A DNA stretch of 64,000 nt from an uncultured Rhodobacter sp. Lineage in GTDB: Bacteria; Pseudomonadota; Alphaproteobacteria; Rhodobacterales; Rhodobacteraceae. Below the pieces are notes generated by a model. It was not told the origin of the DNA. It saw only the letters and a list, made by a program, of their open reading frames with translations, and did no database searches. Positions within the stretch are counted from its first letter, which is position 1, and each line of letters begins with the position of its first letter. The translations under genes and the position numbers were made by a program. Below are positions 10,225 through 19,095 of this stretch, in pieces. The stretch is from positions 124,001 through 188,000 of the forward strand of contig CAMFII010000002.1 of NCBI GenBank assembly GCA_945952585.1, read 5' to 3'.

Positions 10225-11334
10225 ATGGCGCTGTCCCCCCTGAACCAGCGTCGCTGGCGGAACTTCCGGGCGAACCGTCGCGCCTTCTGGTCGCTGATCG
10301 TCTTTACGATCCTGTTCGGCCTGTCGCTGTTCGCCGAGCTTCTGGCCAACGACAAGCCCATCGTCGTCAGCTATCGCGGCAGCCTGCATTTCCCGATCTT
10401 CCGCATGTATCCCGAGACTGCCTTCGGCGGCGATTTCAAGACAGAGGCGGTCTATCGCGACATCGAGGTGCAGTGCCTGATCATCGCCGGCGGATCCGAG
10501 ACCTGTTTCGACGATCCCGAAGCAACGATCGCCTCGGCGCGTGAGACGGGAATGGTGGACGGCGAGAAGGTCGAGACGGGCTGGATCGTCTGGCCGCTGA
10601 TCCCCTACAGCTTCAACACCGTGAACGACATTCAGGGCGCGGCGCCCTCGGCCCCGGATGCGCAGCACTGGCTTGGCACCGACGATACGGCGCGTGACGT
10701 GCTGGCGCGGGTGATCTACGGCTTCCGGCTGTCGATCCTCTATGCCCTTGCGGTGACGCTCCTGACCTCGTTGACGGGTGTGGCCGCCGGTGCGGTGCAG
10801 GGCTATTTCGGCGGCCTGACCGACCTGATCTTCCAGCGCGTGATCGAGATCTGGGGGGCGATCCCGGCGCTCTATGTCATCATCATCGTGGCCGCGATCA
10901 TCCCGATGAACTTCTGGCTGCTCGTCCTGCTGATGCTTCTGTTCAATTGGATGAGCCTGGCCGGGCTGGTTCGCGCCGAATTCCTGCGGGCGCGGAACTT
11001 CGAATATGTCAGGGCCGCCCGCGCGCTTGGCGTCCGCGACCGCACGATCATCTTTCGCCATGTGCTGCCGAACGCGATGGTGGCGACGCTGACGATGCTG
11101 CCCTTCCTCGTGACCGGCAACATCTCGGGCCTGGCCGCGCTCGACTTCCTCGGCTTCGGCCTGCCGGCCTCGATGCCTTCGCTCGGCGAGTTGACGCTTC
11201 AGGCCAAGCAGAACCTTCAGGCCCCGTGGCTCGGGTTCACCGCCTTCTTCACCTTCGCGATCATGCTCAGCCTTCTGGTCTTCATCTTCGAGGGGGTCCG
11301 CGACGCCTTCGATCCGCGGAAGACCTTCCGATGA
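10225..11334 (+). CDS. yejE: Peptide ABC transporter permease (YejE-like)
   Basis: A 369-residue inner-membrane permease of the DppC/OppC class. The N-terminus NQRRWRNFRANRRAFWSL is the usual OppC-like cytoplasmic lead-in. A membrane segment and a large periplasmic insert (about 45-150) follow, then the helical core with the EAA loop (ARNFEYVRAARALGVRDRTI). Its stop overlaps the start of the ATPase gene in an ATGA, so the two are translationally coupled. It forms the pore with YejB. Confidence 0.93.
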   Translation: MALSPLNQRRWRNFRANRRAFWSLIVFTILFGLSLFAELLANDKPIVVSYRGSLHFPIFRMYPETAFGGDFKTEAVYRDIEVQCLIIAGGSETCFDDPEATIASARETGMVDGEKVETGWIVWPLIPYSFNTVNDIQGAAPSAPDAQHWLGTDDTARDVLARVIYGFRLSILYALAVTLLTSLTGVAAGAVQGYFGGLTDLIFQRVIEIWGAIPALYVIIIVAAIIPMNFWLLVLLMLLFNWMSLAGLVRAEFLRARNFEYVRAARALGVRDRTIIFRHVLPNAMVATLTMLPFLVTGNISGLAALDFLGFGLPASMPSLGELTLQAKQNLQAPWLGFTAFFTFAIMLSLLVFIFEGVRDAFDPRKTFR

Positions 11335-12944
11335 CCGGTGCTGCGGTCCTTCAGGTCGATGACCTGCATATCAGCTTCCGCCAGGACGGTCGGGTCATCG
11401 ACGCCGTTCGCGGTGTGTCCTTCACCGTGGGCCGCGGCGAGACGGTGGCACTGGTCGGCGAAAGCGGGTCGGGCAAGTCGGTGACGGCGCTGTCGACCGT
11501 GTCGCTTCTGCCCGACAGCGCGACCATCCGGGGATCGGTCCGATATGCGGGGCAGGAACTGCTGCACCTACCGGAAGCCCAGCTGCGCAAGGTGCGCGGC
11601 AACGACATCAGCTTCATTTTCCAGGAGCCGATGACGAGCCTGAACCCGCTCCACACCATCGAGCGGCAGATCGGTGAAAGCCTGGCGCTGCATCAGGGGC
11701 TGCGGGGCGAGGCGGCCCGGGCGCGGACGCTGGACCTGTTGCTGAAGGTCGGCATCCGCGATGCCGAAACACGTCTCGACGCCTATCCGCACCAGTTGTC
11801 CGGGGGGCAGCGGCAGCGGGTGATGATCGCGATGGCGCTGGCCAACGGCCCCGACCTGCTGATCGCCGACGAGCCGACGACCGCACTTGACGTGACGATC
11901 CAGGCGCAGATCCTTGAGTTGCTGGCGGAACTGAAGGCCCGCGAGGGCCTGTCGATGCTGTTCATCACCCATGACCTCGGCGTGGTCCGCCGCATCGCCG
12001 ACCGGGTTTGCGTCATGCAGAACGGCGAGATCGTCGAACAGGGACCGGCGGCCGAGATCTTCGCCGCGCCCAAGCATCCCTATACGCAAAAGCTCCTTGC
12101 CGCCGAGCCCAAAGGCCGCCCGGATCCGGTTCCTGCCGACGCGCAGGAGATCGTGCGGACCGAGCATCTCCGCGTCTGGTTCCCGATCCATGCCGGGTTC
12201 CTGCGCCGGACCGTGGGCCATGTGAAGGCGGTCAACGATGCCTCGCTGTCGGTCCGCTCGCACGAGACGCTTGGCATCGTCGGCGAAAGCGGGTCGGGCA
12301 AGACCACCCTGGCGCTGGCAATCCTGCGCCTGATCGCCTCGACCGGCCCAGTGGTGTTCATGGGGCGCGACCTGCAAGCCGAGACCAAGGCCGCGCTTCG
12401 CGACCTGCGCCGCGACCTTCAGATCGTGTTCCAGGACCCGTTCGGCAGTCTGAGCCCCCGGATGACGGTCGAACAGATCATCGCGGAAGGCCTTGGCGTT
12501 CACGGCGTAGAGCCCGGACGGGACCGGCGGCAGATGGTGGCCGAGATCATGGCCGAGGTCGGGCTCGACCCGGCCGCGATGGGGCGCTATCCGCATGAAT
12601 TCTCAGGCGGCCAACGCCAGCGCATCGCCATTGCCCGGGCCATGATCCTGCGGCCGAAACTCGTGGTGCTGGACGAGCCAACCTCGGCGCTGGACATGAC
12701 GGTGCAGGTGCAGATCGTCGAGCTTCTGCGCTCGCTCCAGCGCAAATGGGGGCTGGCTTACCTCTTCATCAGCCACGACCTGCGCGTCGTGCGGGCGATG
12801 GCGCACAAGGTGATCGTCATGCAGAATGGCGATGTAGTCGAGGCAGGCGAAGGGCAGGCGGTGTTCGACGCGCCAAAAGCGGAATACACGCAGCGCCTGC
12901 TGAGTGCGGCCTTCGGGCCGATCGAGCCGGCGGCGGGTGGTTGA
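11331..12944 (+). CDS. yejF: Peptide ABC transporter ATPase with two nucleotide-binding domains (YejF-like)
   Basis: 537 residues carrying two complete ABC ATPase domains in one chain. Walker A GESGSGKS and signature LSGGQRQR lie in the first half, and GESGSGKT and FSGGQRQR in the second, each with a DEPT Walker B. Each half also has the oligopeptide-transporter C-terminal extension ([20 protein letters not shown]). The fused form is characteristic of YejF. The ATG at 11331 overlaps the yejE stop; the open frame continues upstream inside yejE but is not coding there. It powers uptake through YejBE. Confidence 0.94.
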   Translation: MTGAAVLQVDDLHISFRQDGRVIDAVRGVSFTVGRGETVALVGESGSGKSVTALSTVSLLPDSATIRGSVRYAGQELLHLPEAQLRKVRGNDISFIFQEPMTSLNPLHTIERQIGESLALHQGLRGEAARARTLDLLLKVGIRDAETRLDAYPHQLSGGQRQRVMIAMALANGPDLLIADEPTTALDVTIQAQILELLAELKAREGLSMLFITHDLGVVRRIADRVCVMQNGEIVEQGPAAEIFAAPKHPYTQKLLAAEPKGRPDPVPADAQEIVRTEHLRVWFPIHAGFLRRTVGHVKAVNDASLSVRSHETLGIVGESGSGKTTLALAILRLIASTGPVVFMGRDLQAETKAALRDLRRDLQIVFQDPFGSLSPRMTVEQIIAEGLGVHGVEPGRDRRQMVAEIMAEVGLDPAAMGRYPHEFSGGQRQRIAIARAMILRPKLVVLDEPTSALDMTVQVQIVELLRSLQRKWGLAYLFISHDLRVVRAMAHKVIVMQNGDVVEAGEGQAVFDAPKAEYTQRLLSAAFGPIEPAAGG

Positions 12945-12958
12945 AGGGGGGTAGGGCG

Positions 12959-14197
12959 GTGAAGATCCTTTTCATCCACCAGAACTTCCCTGGACAATTT
13001 CTGCATCTGGCGCCCGAGCTTGCGCGGCGCGGCCATGACTGCCTCGTGCTGACGGATGCGGCGAACAACCGCCCCACCGATATTCCCTTCGTCAAGTATC
13101 GCTACGCCCCGCCCGCCGTCGATCCGAAAGAGACACGGCTGGGGCGCAACTACACGACCATGTCGGACCGGGGCGTGGCGGTTGCCCGGGCGGCGCGGAC
13201 GCTGCGCGACGAAAATGGCTATACCCCTGACCTGATCCTTGGCCATTCCGGCTGGGGCGAGACGCTGTTCCTCAAGGAAATCTGGCCCGGCGCGCGGCTG
13301 GTTATCTATGCCGAGTTCTACTATCGCGGGCAGGGCCTCGACATGGGCTTCGATCCGGAATTCAGCGCGCCGGGGCTGGACGGGCTGATGATCGCGCAGG
13401 GGCGCGCCGCGCATCTGGGGCAGGCGCTGGTCCATGCCGATGCCGGGATCGCGCCGACCGAATGGCAGGCCTCGACCTTTCCGCCTGTGCTGCGGCAGAT
13501 GCTGACGGTGCTGCATGACGGCATCGACACCGATCTTGTGCGCCCCGATCCGCAGGCGCAGCTGGAACTGCCTTCGGGCCGGGTCCTGACCGCCGGGGAT
13601 GAGGTCGTGAGTTTCGTCAACCGCAACCTCGAACCCTATCGCGGCTGGCACATCTTTGCCCGCGCCTTGCCCGAGGTCCTGCAGGCAAGGCCCGAGGCGC
13701 AGGTCGTCATCGTCGGTGGCGACGGCGTCAGCTATGGCCAGCCTCCGGCCGATGGGGGCACCTGGAAGGATGCGTTGCTTCGGGAAGTCGGGCCGCGCCT
13801 TGACCTGTCTCGCGTACATTTTCTCGGGCGTGTTCCGCGCGAGACCTTCGTTCGCCTCATGCAGGTCACGCGTGTCCACGCCTATCTGACCTATCCCTTC
13901 GTCCTGTCCTGGTCGCTGCTCGAGGCGATGGCGGCCGGCGCGCTGGTCGTGGGATCGCGAACCCGGCCGGTCGAAGAGGTGATCCGCGACGGGGTCAACG
14001 GCGTGCTGGTCGATTTCTTCGACACTACAGCCTGGTCTTCCGCTCTCATTGCCGCGCTAAGTGAACCCGACCGGTTCCGGGCCTTGCGCGCGGCGGCGCG
14101 CAGCAGCGTCGTCGAACGCTATGACCTGCACAGCCACTGCCTGCCCCGGCTTGTGTCCTATGTCGAGGCGCAGGCGGCTGTCCCGCCCGCCCACTGA
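12959..14197 (+). CDS. Glycosyltransferase, GT4 family (GT-B fold)
   Basis: About 412 residues starting with a GTG at 12959 (KILFIHQNFPGQFLHLAPEL), 14 bp after yejF. The N-terminal nucleotide-fold half is followed by the GT4 C-terminal half with FVNRNLEPYRGWHIFARALPEVL and the donor-binding region LSWSLLEAMAAGALVVGSRTRPVEEVI, in which the E-x7-E pattern of retaining GT-B enzymes can be seen. No signal peptide or membrane helix is present. Donor and acceptor sugars are not predictable. It may ride on the yej transcript but has no obvious link to peptide uptake. Confidence 0.87.
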   Translation: MKILFIHQNFPGQFLHLAPELARRGHDCLVLTDAANNRPTDIPFVKYRYAPPAVDPKETRLGRNYTTMSDRGVAVARAARTLRDENGYTPDLILGHSGWGETLFLKEIWPGARLVIYAEFYYRGQGLDMGFDPEFSAPGLDGLMIAQGRAAHLGQALVHADAGIAPTEWQASTFPPVLRQMLTVLHDGIDTDLVRPDPQAQLELPSGRVLTAGDEVVSFVNRNLEPYRGWHIFARALPEVLQARPEAQVVIVGGDGVSYGQPPADGGTWKDALLREVGPRLDLSRVHFLGRVPRETFVRLMQVTRVHAYLTYPFVLSWSLLEAMAAGALVVGSRTRPVEEVIRDGVNGVLVDFFDTTAWSSALIAALSEPDRFRALRAAARSSVVERYDLHSHCLPRLVSYVEAQAAVPPAH

Positions 14198-14212
14198 TCC
14201 GGTCGTCCGTCC

Positions 14213-15574
14213 TCAGACGGCGGCGCTGTGTAGGGCCTTGGTCTGGTCGTAGGCGTCGAACGCCCGGGCGATCATGCGCGTCAGCGGCCGGCCCTCAGGC
14301 GTGATGAACGCGCCTTCGGCCGTCAGGCGGAAGAACGGGTCGAACGCCTGGGCAGCCGCCGAGAAAAGCTCGTCCAGCCGGGCGGGCGTCGTGTCGAAAC
14401 TGCGCAGCAACTCGGACCGGCTGACCGCGAAATCGCACATCAATGCCTCGATGATACGGGCGCGCAGCAGGTCCTCACCGGCGAAGACATGGCCGCGATG
14501 CGTCGAGAAGCGGCCCGCGCGGATCGCCTTGGTATGATCCGCCGTGCCGCTGGCGTTCTGGGCATAGCCCTGCGGAAAGCGCGAGATCGACGAGGCACCG
14601 ATCCCGATCAGCACCGGAGCGGTGTCGTCGGTATAGCCCTGGAAGTTCCGCCGAAGCCGGCCTGCCGCCTGGGCGATCGCCAGCCCGTCATCGGGGCGCG
14701 CGAAGTGGTCGATGCCGATTTCACGGTAGCCATCCCAGCTGAAAAGCTGGCGCGCGGTTTCGAACAGGGCCAGCCGCTCTTCCGGGGTGGGCATGGCATC
14801 CGAAGGGATCATCTGCTGCCGGCGCGACATCCACGGAACATGAGCGTAGCCGTAAAGGGCCACGCGATCGGGGGCCAGTGACAGAAGCTTTTGCACCGAA
14901 TCTGCGATGCGCTGCGGCGTCTGGTGCGGCAGGCCATAAAGGATGTCGCAGTTGAGGCTGCTGACGCCACGGGCGCGGATCATCTCGCTGACCTTGCGGG
15001 TCAGGTCGTAGCCCTGGATACGGCCGATGGTCTTCTGGATCTCGTCGTCGAAATCCTGAACCCCGATCGAGGCGCGGTTCATCCCCGCCGCGGCAAGCGC
15101 GTCAAGCCGGGCATCGTCCACCTCGTTGGGGTCGATCTCGACCGAGAACTCCCCGCCCTTGGCCATCGGCGCCACATCGAAGATTACCCCGGCCAGTTCC
15201 GCGATCAGCGCTGCAGGTATAAGCGTAGGCGTACCGCCGCCCCAGTGCAGGCGCTGAAGCTTGACCCCCGGGGCCAGGCGGGACTTGAGCAACTGAAGCT
15301 CGGCCTTCAGCGTCTCGACATAGGCTATGACCGGATCATCACTGCGTGTGCCCTGCGTGCGGCAGGCGCAGAACCAGCAGAGGCGGCGACAAAATGGCAC
15401 ATGCAGGTAAAGGGAGATGGACGATCCCACCGGAATCGCAGAGACCCAGTCCGAGAATAGGCCATGCCCCACCGTCGCACCAAAATGCGGGGCGGTCGGA
15501 TAGCTCGTGTACCTTGGCACACGCGCATCGAATAGCCCGAGACGGGCGAGTTGCGAGTTCAGCGTCATTGGCAT
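14213..15574 (-). CDS. hemN: Oxygen-independent coproporphyrinogen III dehydrogenase (radical SAM)
   Basis: About 453 residues. It converts coproporphyrinogen III to protoporphyrinogen IX without oxygen, using S-adenosylmethionine. The N-terminus VPRYTSYPTAPHF and the radical-SAM cluster motif CRRLCWFC followed by ACRT are diagnostic for true HemN rather than HemW. Further HemN blocks are GGGTPTL and SVEIDPNE. Two start codons are close together, 15574 (MPMTLNS) and 15568 (MTLNS). Divergent from fnr, with an FNR-type box in the 56-bp gap. Complements the aerobic enzyme encoded at 34997. Confidence 0.95.
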   Translation of the reverse strand: MPMTLNSQLARLGLFDARVPRYTSYPTAPHFGATVGHGLFSDWVSAIPVGSSISLYLHVPFCRRLCWFCACRTQGTRSDDPVIAYVETLKAELQLLKSRLAPGVKLQRLHWGGGTPTLIPAALIAELAGVIFDVAPMAKGGEFSVEIDPNEVDDARLDALAAAGMNRASIGVQDFDDEIQKTIGRIQGYDLTRKVSEMIRARGVSSLNCDILYGLPHQTPQRIADSVQKLLSLAPDRVALYGYAHVPWMSRRQQMIPSDAMPTPEERLALFETARQLFSWDGYREIGIDHFARPDDGLAIAQAAGRLRRNFQGYTDDTAPVLIGIGASSISRFPQGYAQNASGTADHTKAIRAGRFSTHRGHVFAGEDLLRARIIEALMCDFAVSRSELLRSFDTTPARLDELFSAAAQAFDPFFRLTAEGAFITPEGRPLTRMIARAFDAYDQTKALHSAAV

Positions 15575-15602
15575 AGTTTTGGATGATCTGCGCGCCCTCG
15601 CC

Positions 15603-15616
15603 TTGACGCAGATCAA
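15603..15616. promoter_or_regulatory. FNR box between hemN and fnr
   Basis: TTGACGCAGATCAA is a near-palindrome fitting the FNR/FnrL consensus TTGAY-N4-ATCAA. It is centred 36 bp before the first hemN ATG and 21 bp before the fnr ATG. The position fits activation of hemN only if its transcript starts at about 15568, and fits autorepression of fnr because the site is too close for class II activation of that gene. Confidence 0.85.
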
Positions 15617-15630
15617 GCTGGACAGGTGGA

Positions 15631-16377
15631 ATGGTAGCGCACGATTTGGTCTTTCATCATCAGCAGTGTCACGATTGCCCGATCAGGCATCGGGCCGTCT
15701 GTGCGCGCTGCGAAGAGGACGAACTTTCGCGCCTCGAGAAGATGAAGTACTACCGCAGCTTCCAGGCCGGGCAGACCGTGATCTGGTCGGGCGACAAGAT
15801 GGATTTCGTTGCGTCCGTGGTCAGCGGTATTGCCACGCTGACCCAGACGATGGAAGACGGCCGCCGGCAGATGGTCGGCATGTTGCTGCCGTCCGATTTC
15901 GTCGGGCGTCCAGGTCGGACCCATGCCGCCTACGACGTGACCGCGACGACCGACCTGGTGATGTGCTGTTTCCGCAAGAAGCCGTTCGAGGACATGATGC
16001 TCGAAACGCCGCATATCGGGCAGCGCCTGCTCGAGATGACGCTGGACGAACTCGACGCGGCGCGGGAGTGGATGCTGCTTCTGGGGCGCAAGACCGCGCG
16101 CGAGAAGATCGCGAGCCTGATGGCCATCATCGCGCGTCGTGACGCCGCGCTCAGGGCGACCGACGGGCAGGGACCGCTTGTCTTCGATCTGCCGCTGACC
16201 CGCGAAGAGATGGCCGATTATCTTGGCCTGACGCTCGAGACGGTAAGCCGCCAGATCTCGGCGCTGAAGCGCGACGGCGTGATCCAGCTGGAAGGCAAGC
16301 GCCATATCGTCGTGCCGGACATGGATCGTCTGCTGGAAGAGGCGGGCGATGACAGCGACGGCGGCTTTCTGGTCTAG
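15631..16377 (+). CDS. fnrL: FNR-family oxygen-sensing transcription regulator (FnrL/FnrP)
   Basis: A 248-residue Crp/Fnr regulator with an oxygen-labile [4Fe-4S] cluster. Candidate ligands are Cys13, Cys16, Cys24 and Cys27 in the N-terminal CHDCPIRHRAVCARC segment, plus an internal pair at 112-113 (MCCFRKK). The cyclic-nucleotide-binding-like beta roll runs to about 120, then the dimer helix. A C-terminal helix-turn-helix (about 188-215) contains ETVSRQ, the E-xx-SR recognition signature of FNR for TTGAT-N4-ATCAA. Four such sites occur in this window, all beside respiratory or haem genes. Homologues are called fnrL in Rhodobacter and fnrP in Paracoccus. Confidence 0.95.
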   Translation: MVAHDLVFHHQQCHDCPIRHRAVCARCEEDELSRLEKMKYYRSFQAGQTVIWSGDKMDFVASVVSGIATLTQTMEDGRRQMVGMLLPSDFVGRPGRTHAAYDVTATTDLVMCCFRKKPFEDMMLETPHIGQRLLEMTLDELDAAREWMLLLGRKTAREKIASLMAIIARRDAALRATDGQGPLVFDLPLTREEMADYLGLTLETVSRQISALKRDGVIQLEGKRHIVVPDMDRLLEEAGDDSDGGFLV

Positions 16378-17840
16378 AGGTCAACCTCGGCGGGCGGCTT
16401 TGCCGCATCAGCTCTCCCACCTGCATTTTTGCGCAGCGCTAGTCGAGACATCGACAGGCCGGCCGCAAGCACAGCGAAGACAGACCCGAGAAAGAGCGCC
16501 AGGCTGGCGCCCTCAAGACCGAACTGTCCCATCAGCAGCGCAACCAGCGCCGCGCCAAGGGATTGGCCGGTCAGGCGCGCTGTCCCGAGCATCCCGCTCG
16601 CCGCACCGCTGCGCCACATGGGCGCGGATTCGATCATCACGCGGTTATTGGGCGACTGGAACAGTCCGAACCCTGCGCCGCACAGCGCCATGCGCCAGGC
16701 AATATCCCAGACCGCGGCGTCCTTGCTCATCAGGCTGAGCGCCAGAAGACCGGCCGCCAGTGCTGCCAACCCCAGACCGCCAAGGATCGCCGGGGGGAAG
16801 CGGCCGGACAACCGGCCCGCAATCGGTGCGACCACGGCGATTGCCAACGGCCAGGGCATCATCAGGAGCCCGACCACCGAGGGGCTATGACCCATCACGT
16901 TCTGCAGCAGGAACGGCAGCGACACGAAGGCCAGAAGCTGAGCGGTGAACGAGACGATCGAGGTCGTGACCGACAGGGAAAAGACCGGGATCCTGAGAAG
17001 GTCGACGGGCAGCATCGGGCTAGCTGCGCCCCGTTCGCGCAACAGAAGCAGTCCAAAGGCAAGGATGCTTCCCATCAGCTGCGTCAGCGTCAGCCAGGCA
17101 GGCAGATCATTCCCGATGCCGTCGATCGCCGTGATCGCCAGGCCAAGGCCTGCTGCGCTCAGGATCGCACTGATCCAGTCGAACCGCCGCGGCACATGGA
17201 GGCTTTCGGGAAGGCTCGGCCAGCCAATGAGCAATGTGAGAATCCCGAGCGGAATGTTGATTGCAAACAGCCAATGCCAAGTTGTGACCGACAGGATGGC
17301 CCCTGCCACGACGGGGCCCACCGTGGCTGCGATCGCAACGATCATGGCGTTCAATCCGATGGCCGCCCCCAGGTTTTCGCGGGCGACCGTGTAACGAAGG
17401 ATCGACATGTTGATCGCCATCAGGCCCGAGGCGCCAAGCCCCTGGATGACACGCGCGGCCGTCAATTGACCAAGCGACCCTGCAAACACACAACCCACTG
17501 ACGCAACGGTAAAAAGCGCGATCCCGCCAAGATAGACCGTGCGGTAGCCGTATATGTCTGCCAGTGCCGCGAGGGGCAGCAGGGTCATCACGATGGCCAG
17601 CAGGTAGCCGTTCACGATCCAGATCGATGACGCGGGATCGGCTGAGAAATGCCGGGCAATGCTCGGCAGGGCGACGTTGGCGATTGTCCCGTCAAGAACC
17701 GCCAGCATCAGGCCAAGAATGATCGCGACCCAGGCGGCGTAGCGGCGCGGGGCGGGCAGGCCCTTTCCGGCTGCGCATGCTTCTGCCACCGCGCGCCGCC
17801 GATCCGGATCGGGGAAGTAAAGCCGTCTCAGACCGGTCAT
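16374..17840 (-). CDS. MFS transporter, DHA2 (EmrB/QacA) drug-exporter type
   Basis: About 488 residues with a predicted 14 membrane helices. The first helix region LGLMLAVLDGTIANVALPSIA is the DHA2 motif around LD-TIVN. Helix 4-5 carries RVIQGLGASGLMAINMSIL and antiporter motif C-like GPVVAGAILSVTTWHWLFAINIPLG. These exporters are proton antiporters for hydrophobic compounds. Start chosen at 17840 (MTGLRRLYFPDP); the frame extends 23 codons further. It overlaps the fnr stop by 4 bp on the opposite strand and separates fnr from the usp/cco genes. Substrate unknown. Confidence 0.88.
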   Translation of the reverse strand: MTGLRRLYFPDPDRRRAVAEACAAGKGLPAPRRYAAWVAIILGLMLAVLDGTIANVALPSIARHFSADPASSIWIVNGYLLAIVMTLLPLAALADIYGYRTVYLGGIALFTVASVGCVFAGSLGQLTAARVIQGLGASGLMAINMSILRYTVARENLGAAIGLNAMIVAIAATVGPVVAGAILSVTTWHWLFAINIPLGILTLLIGWPSLPESLHVPRRFDWISAILSAAGLGLAITAIDGIGNDLPAWLTLTQLMGSILAFGLLLLRERGAASPMLPVDLLRIPVFSLSVTTSIVSFTAQLLAFVSLPFLLQNVMGHSPSVVGLLMMPWPLAIAVVAPIAGRLSGRFPPAILGGLGLAALAAGLLALSLMSKDAAVWDIAWRMALCGAGFGLFQSPNNRVMIESAPMWRSGAASGMLGTARLTGQSLGAALVALLMGQFGLEGASLALFLGSVFAVLAAGLSMSRLALRKNAGGRADAAKPPAEVDL

Positions 17841-18035
17841 GTCGTTCCGAAATGCCTTGAGCCTCTGCACAGGCAAGCGGGTGGTTTCCCCAGCCTGTCT
17901 GCGGCTCAAGCGGTATGGGCTTCGGTTGGCACAGACAAGTCCCGCGCGCGAAAATCATGTATGCGCGCCATGCATATTGCGGAATGTGCGGCGCCCGGGT
18001 TCGGACGCCGCTACAGACCGGACAGGCCCGTCAGG

Positions 18036-18875
18036 TCAATGCGCCAGGAAAACCGGCAGGCCAGTGTTTTCCAGCATGTCGCGCGTCGCGCCACCAAGGA
18101 TCGCCTCGCGCAGGCGGGAATGGCCATAGGCGCCCATCACCACCAGATCGGCATTCACGTCGCGGGCCTGCTGGACCAGCACGTCCGACACGCGCGGCGC
18201 CGTCTTCGCCAGGACCGAGACCTCGGCCTTGACGCCGTGGCGCACCAGCATCTGGCACAGCATCCCGCCGGGATCCGACCGTTCGGGGCTGCTTGGAGGC
18301 GGCTCGATGACGGTGATGTTCACCACATCCGCCTGCTTGAGCCAGGGCAGGGCGCGGCGCACAGCAGCCATCGCCTCTCGCCCTTCGTTCCAGGCGATGA
18401 CGATCCGCTTGCCGATGGGACCGACAATTCCGGTATCAGGCACGACCAGCACGGGGGCCTGTCCTTCGAACAGGGCGGCTTCCAGCACCGCCTCGCCCTC
18501 CGGACCACGGCCCTTTCCGTAGGGGCGCGGCAGGACGACCAGATCGGCAAAGCGCGCCTTGAGTTCGACCAGCGGCCCCAGCCCGCCAAGCTGAGCGACC
18601 GCCGCCTCTGTTCCCCACCGGATGTCCTGCCGGTCAAGATAGGCGCGGGCAGCCTTGTCCAGTTGGGCGGCATCCGCCTCGGCCCGCTCGATCGAGACTT
18701 CAATCAAGGCCGGCGCGCTGCCCAGGTAGGCATAGCCCACTTGGGTCCGGTCGATGCCAAGCGACAGGACATCGACATGCGCATCTTCCTGTGCGGCGAT
18801 TGCCGTGGCCGCAGCCAGCGAGACATCTACCAAGGCGGGATCGGTCAGTACCGAGAGGATCGACTTGTAGGCCAT
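18036..18875 (-). CDS. Two-domain universal stress protein (orf277-like) divergent from ccoN
   Basis: A 279-residue tandem UspA-fold protein. Domain 1 runs about 1-140, and domain 2 about 150-279 ends with the ATP-binding Usp motif GAYGHSRLREAILGGATRDML. A Usp of almost the same length (277 residues) lies divergently upstream of ccoN in Rhodobacter and Paracoccus, so the arrangement is conserved. Its role there is not settled. The promoter region is shared with ccoN and contains two FNR-type boxes; the nearer one is centred 88 bp upstream of this ATG, a distance that allows class II activation with a 47-nt leader. Confidence 0.9.
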   Translation of the reverse strand: MAYKSILSVLTDPALVDVSLAAATAIAAQEDAHVDVLSLGIDRTQVGYAYLGSAPALIEVSIERAEADAAQLDKAARAYLDRQDIRWGTEAAVAQLGGLGPLVELKARFADLVVLPRPYGKGRGPEGEAVLEAALFEGQAPVLVVPDTGIVGPIGKRIVIAWNEGREAMAAVRRALPWLKQADVVNITVIEPPPSSPERSDPGGMLCQMLVRHGVKAEVSVLAKTAPRVSDVLVQQARDVNADLVVMGAYGHSRLREAILGGATRDMLENTGLPVFLAH

Positions 18876-18956
18876 GTTCGGTGCTCCGTTCCTTCTGTCA
18901 TTCTTCCCACATCATGTGTGGACTGCGCCACAGTAGCGCAAGCGACCTTGTCTTCC

Positions 18957-18970
18957 TTGACTTCTATCAA
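18957..18970. promoter_or_regulatory. FNR box 1 in the usp-ccoN region
   Basis: TTGACTTCTATCAA matches TTGAY-N4-ATCAA. If read toward usp, class II placement (-41.5) puts the start of transcription near 18922, 47 nt before the usp ATG. Confidence 0.85.
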
Positions 18971-18987
18971 GGGCATGACACGGAGTG

Positions 18988-19001
18988 TTGATATGGATCA
19001 A
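18988..19001. promoter_or_regulatory. FNR box 2 in the usp-ccoN region
   Basis: TTGATATGGATCAA is a perfect match to the FNR consensus TTGAT-N4-ATCAA. Class II placement toward ccoN predicts a transcript start near 19036, 60 nt before the ccoN ATG. Its centre is exactly 31 bp from the centre of box 1, about three helical turns. Confidence 0.9.
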
Positions 19002-19095
19002 TGCAGGGGCGCCGAGACGCCCCCAAAAGCCGCATTGTCGAAAAAGCTGCCTGCCGACGCCCGAATCGGACTGGGCAATGACGAAGGGACGCAAC

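Noticed and set aside
9613-11061. Long open frame on the minus strand opposite yejB-yejE
   Set aside because: Composition is His/Gln/Arg/Asp-rich and low complexity, as expected for the antisense of GC-rich membrane-protein genes; the plus strand has clear permease motifs.
16563-17501. Plus-strand open frame inside the MFS gene region
   Set aside because: Charged, repetitive composition without domains; the opposite strand encodes a complete 14-helix transporter.
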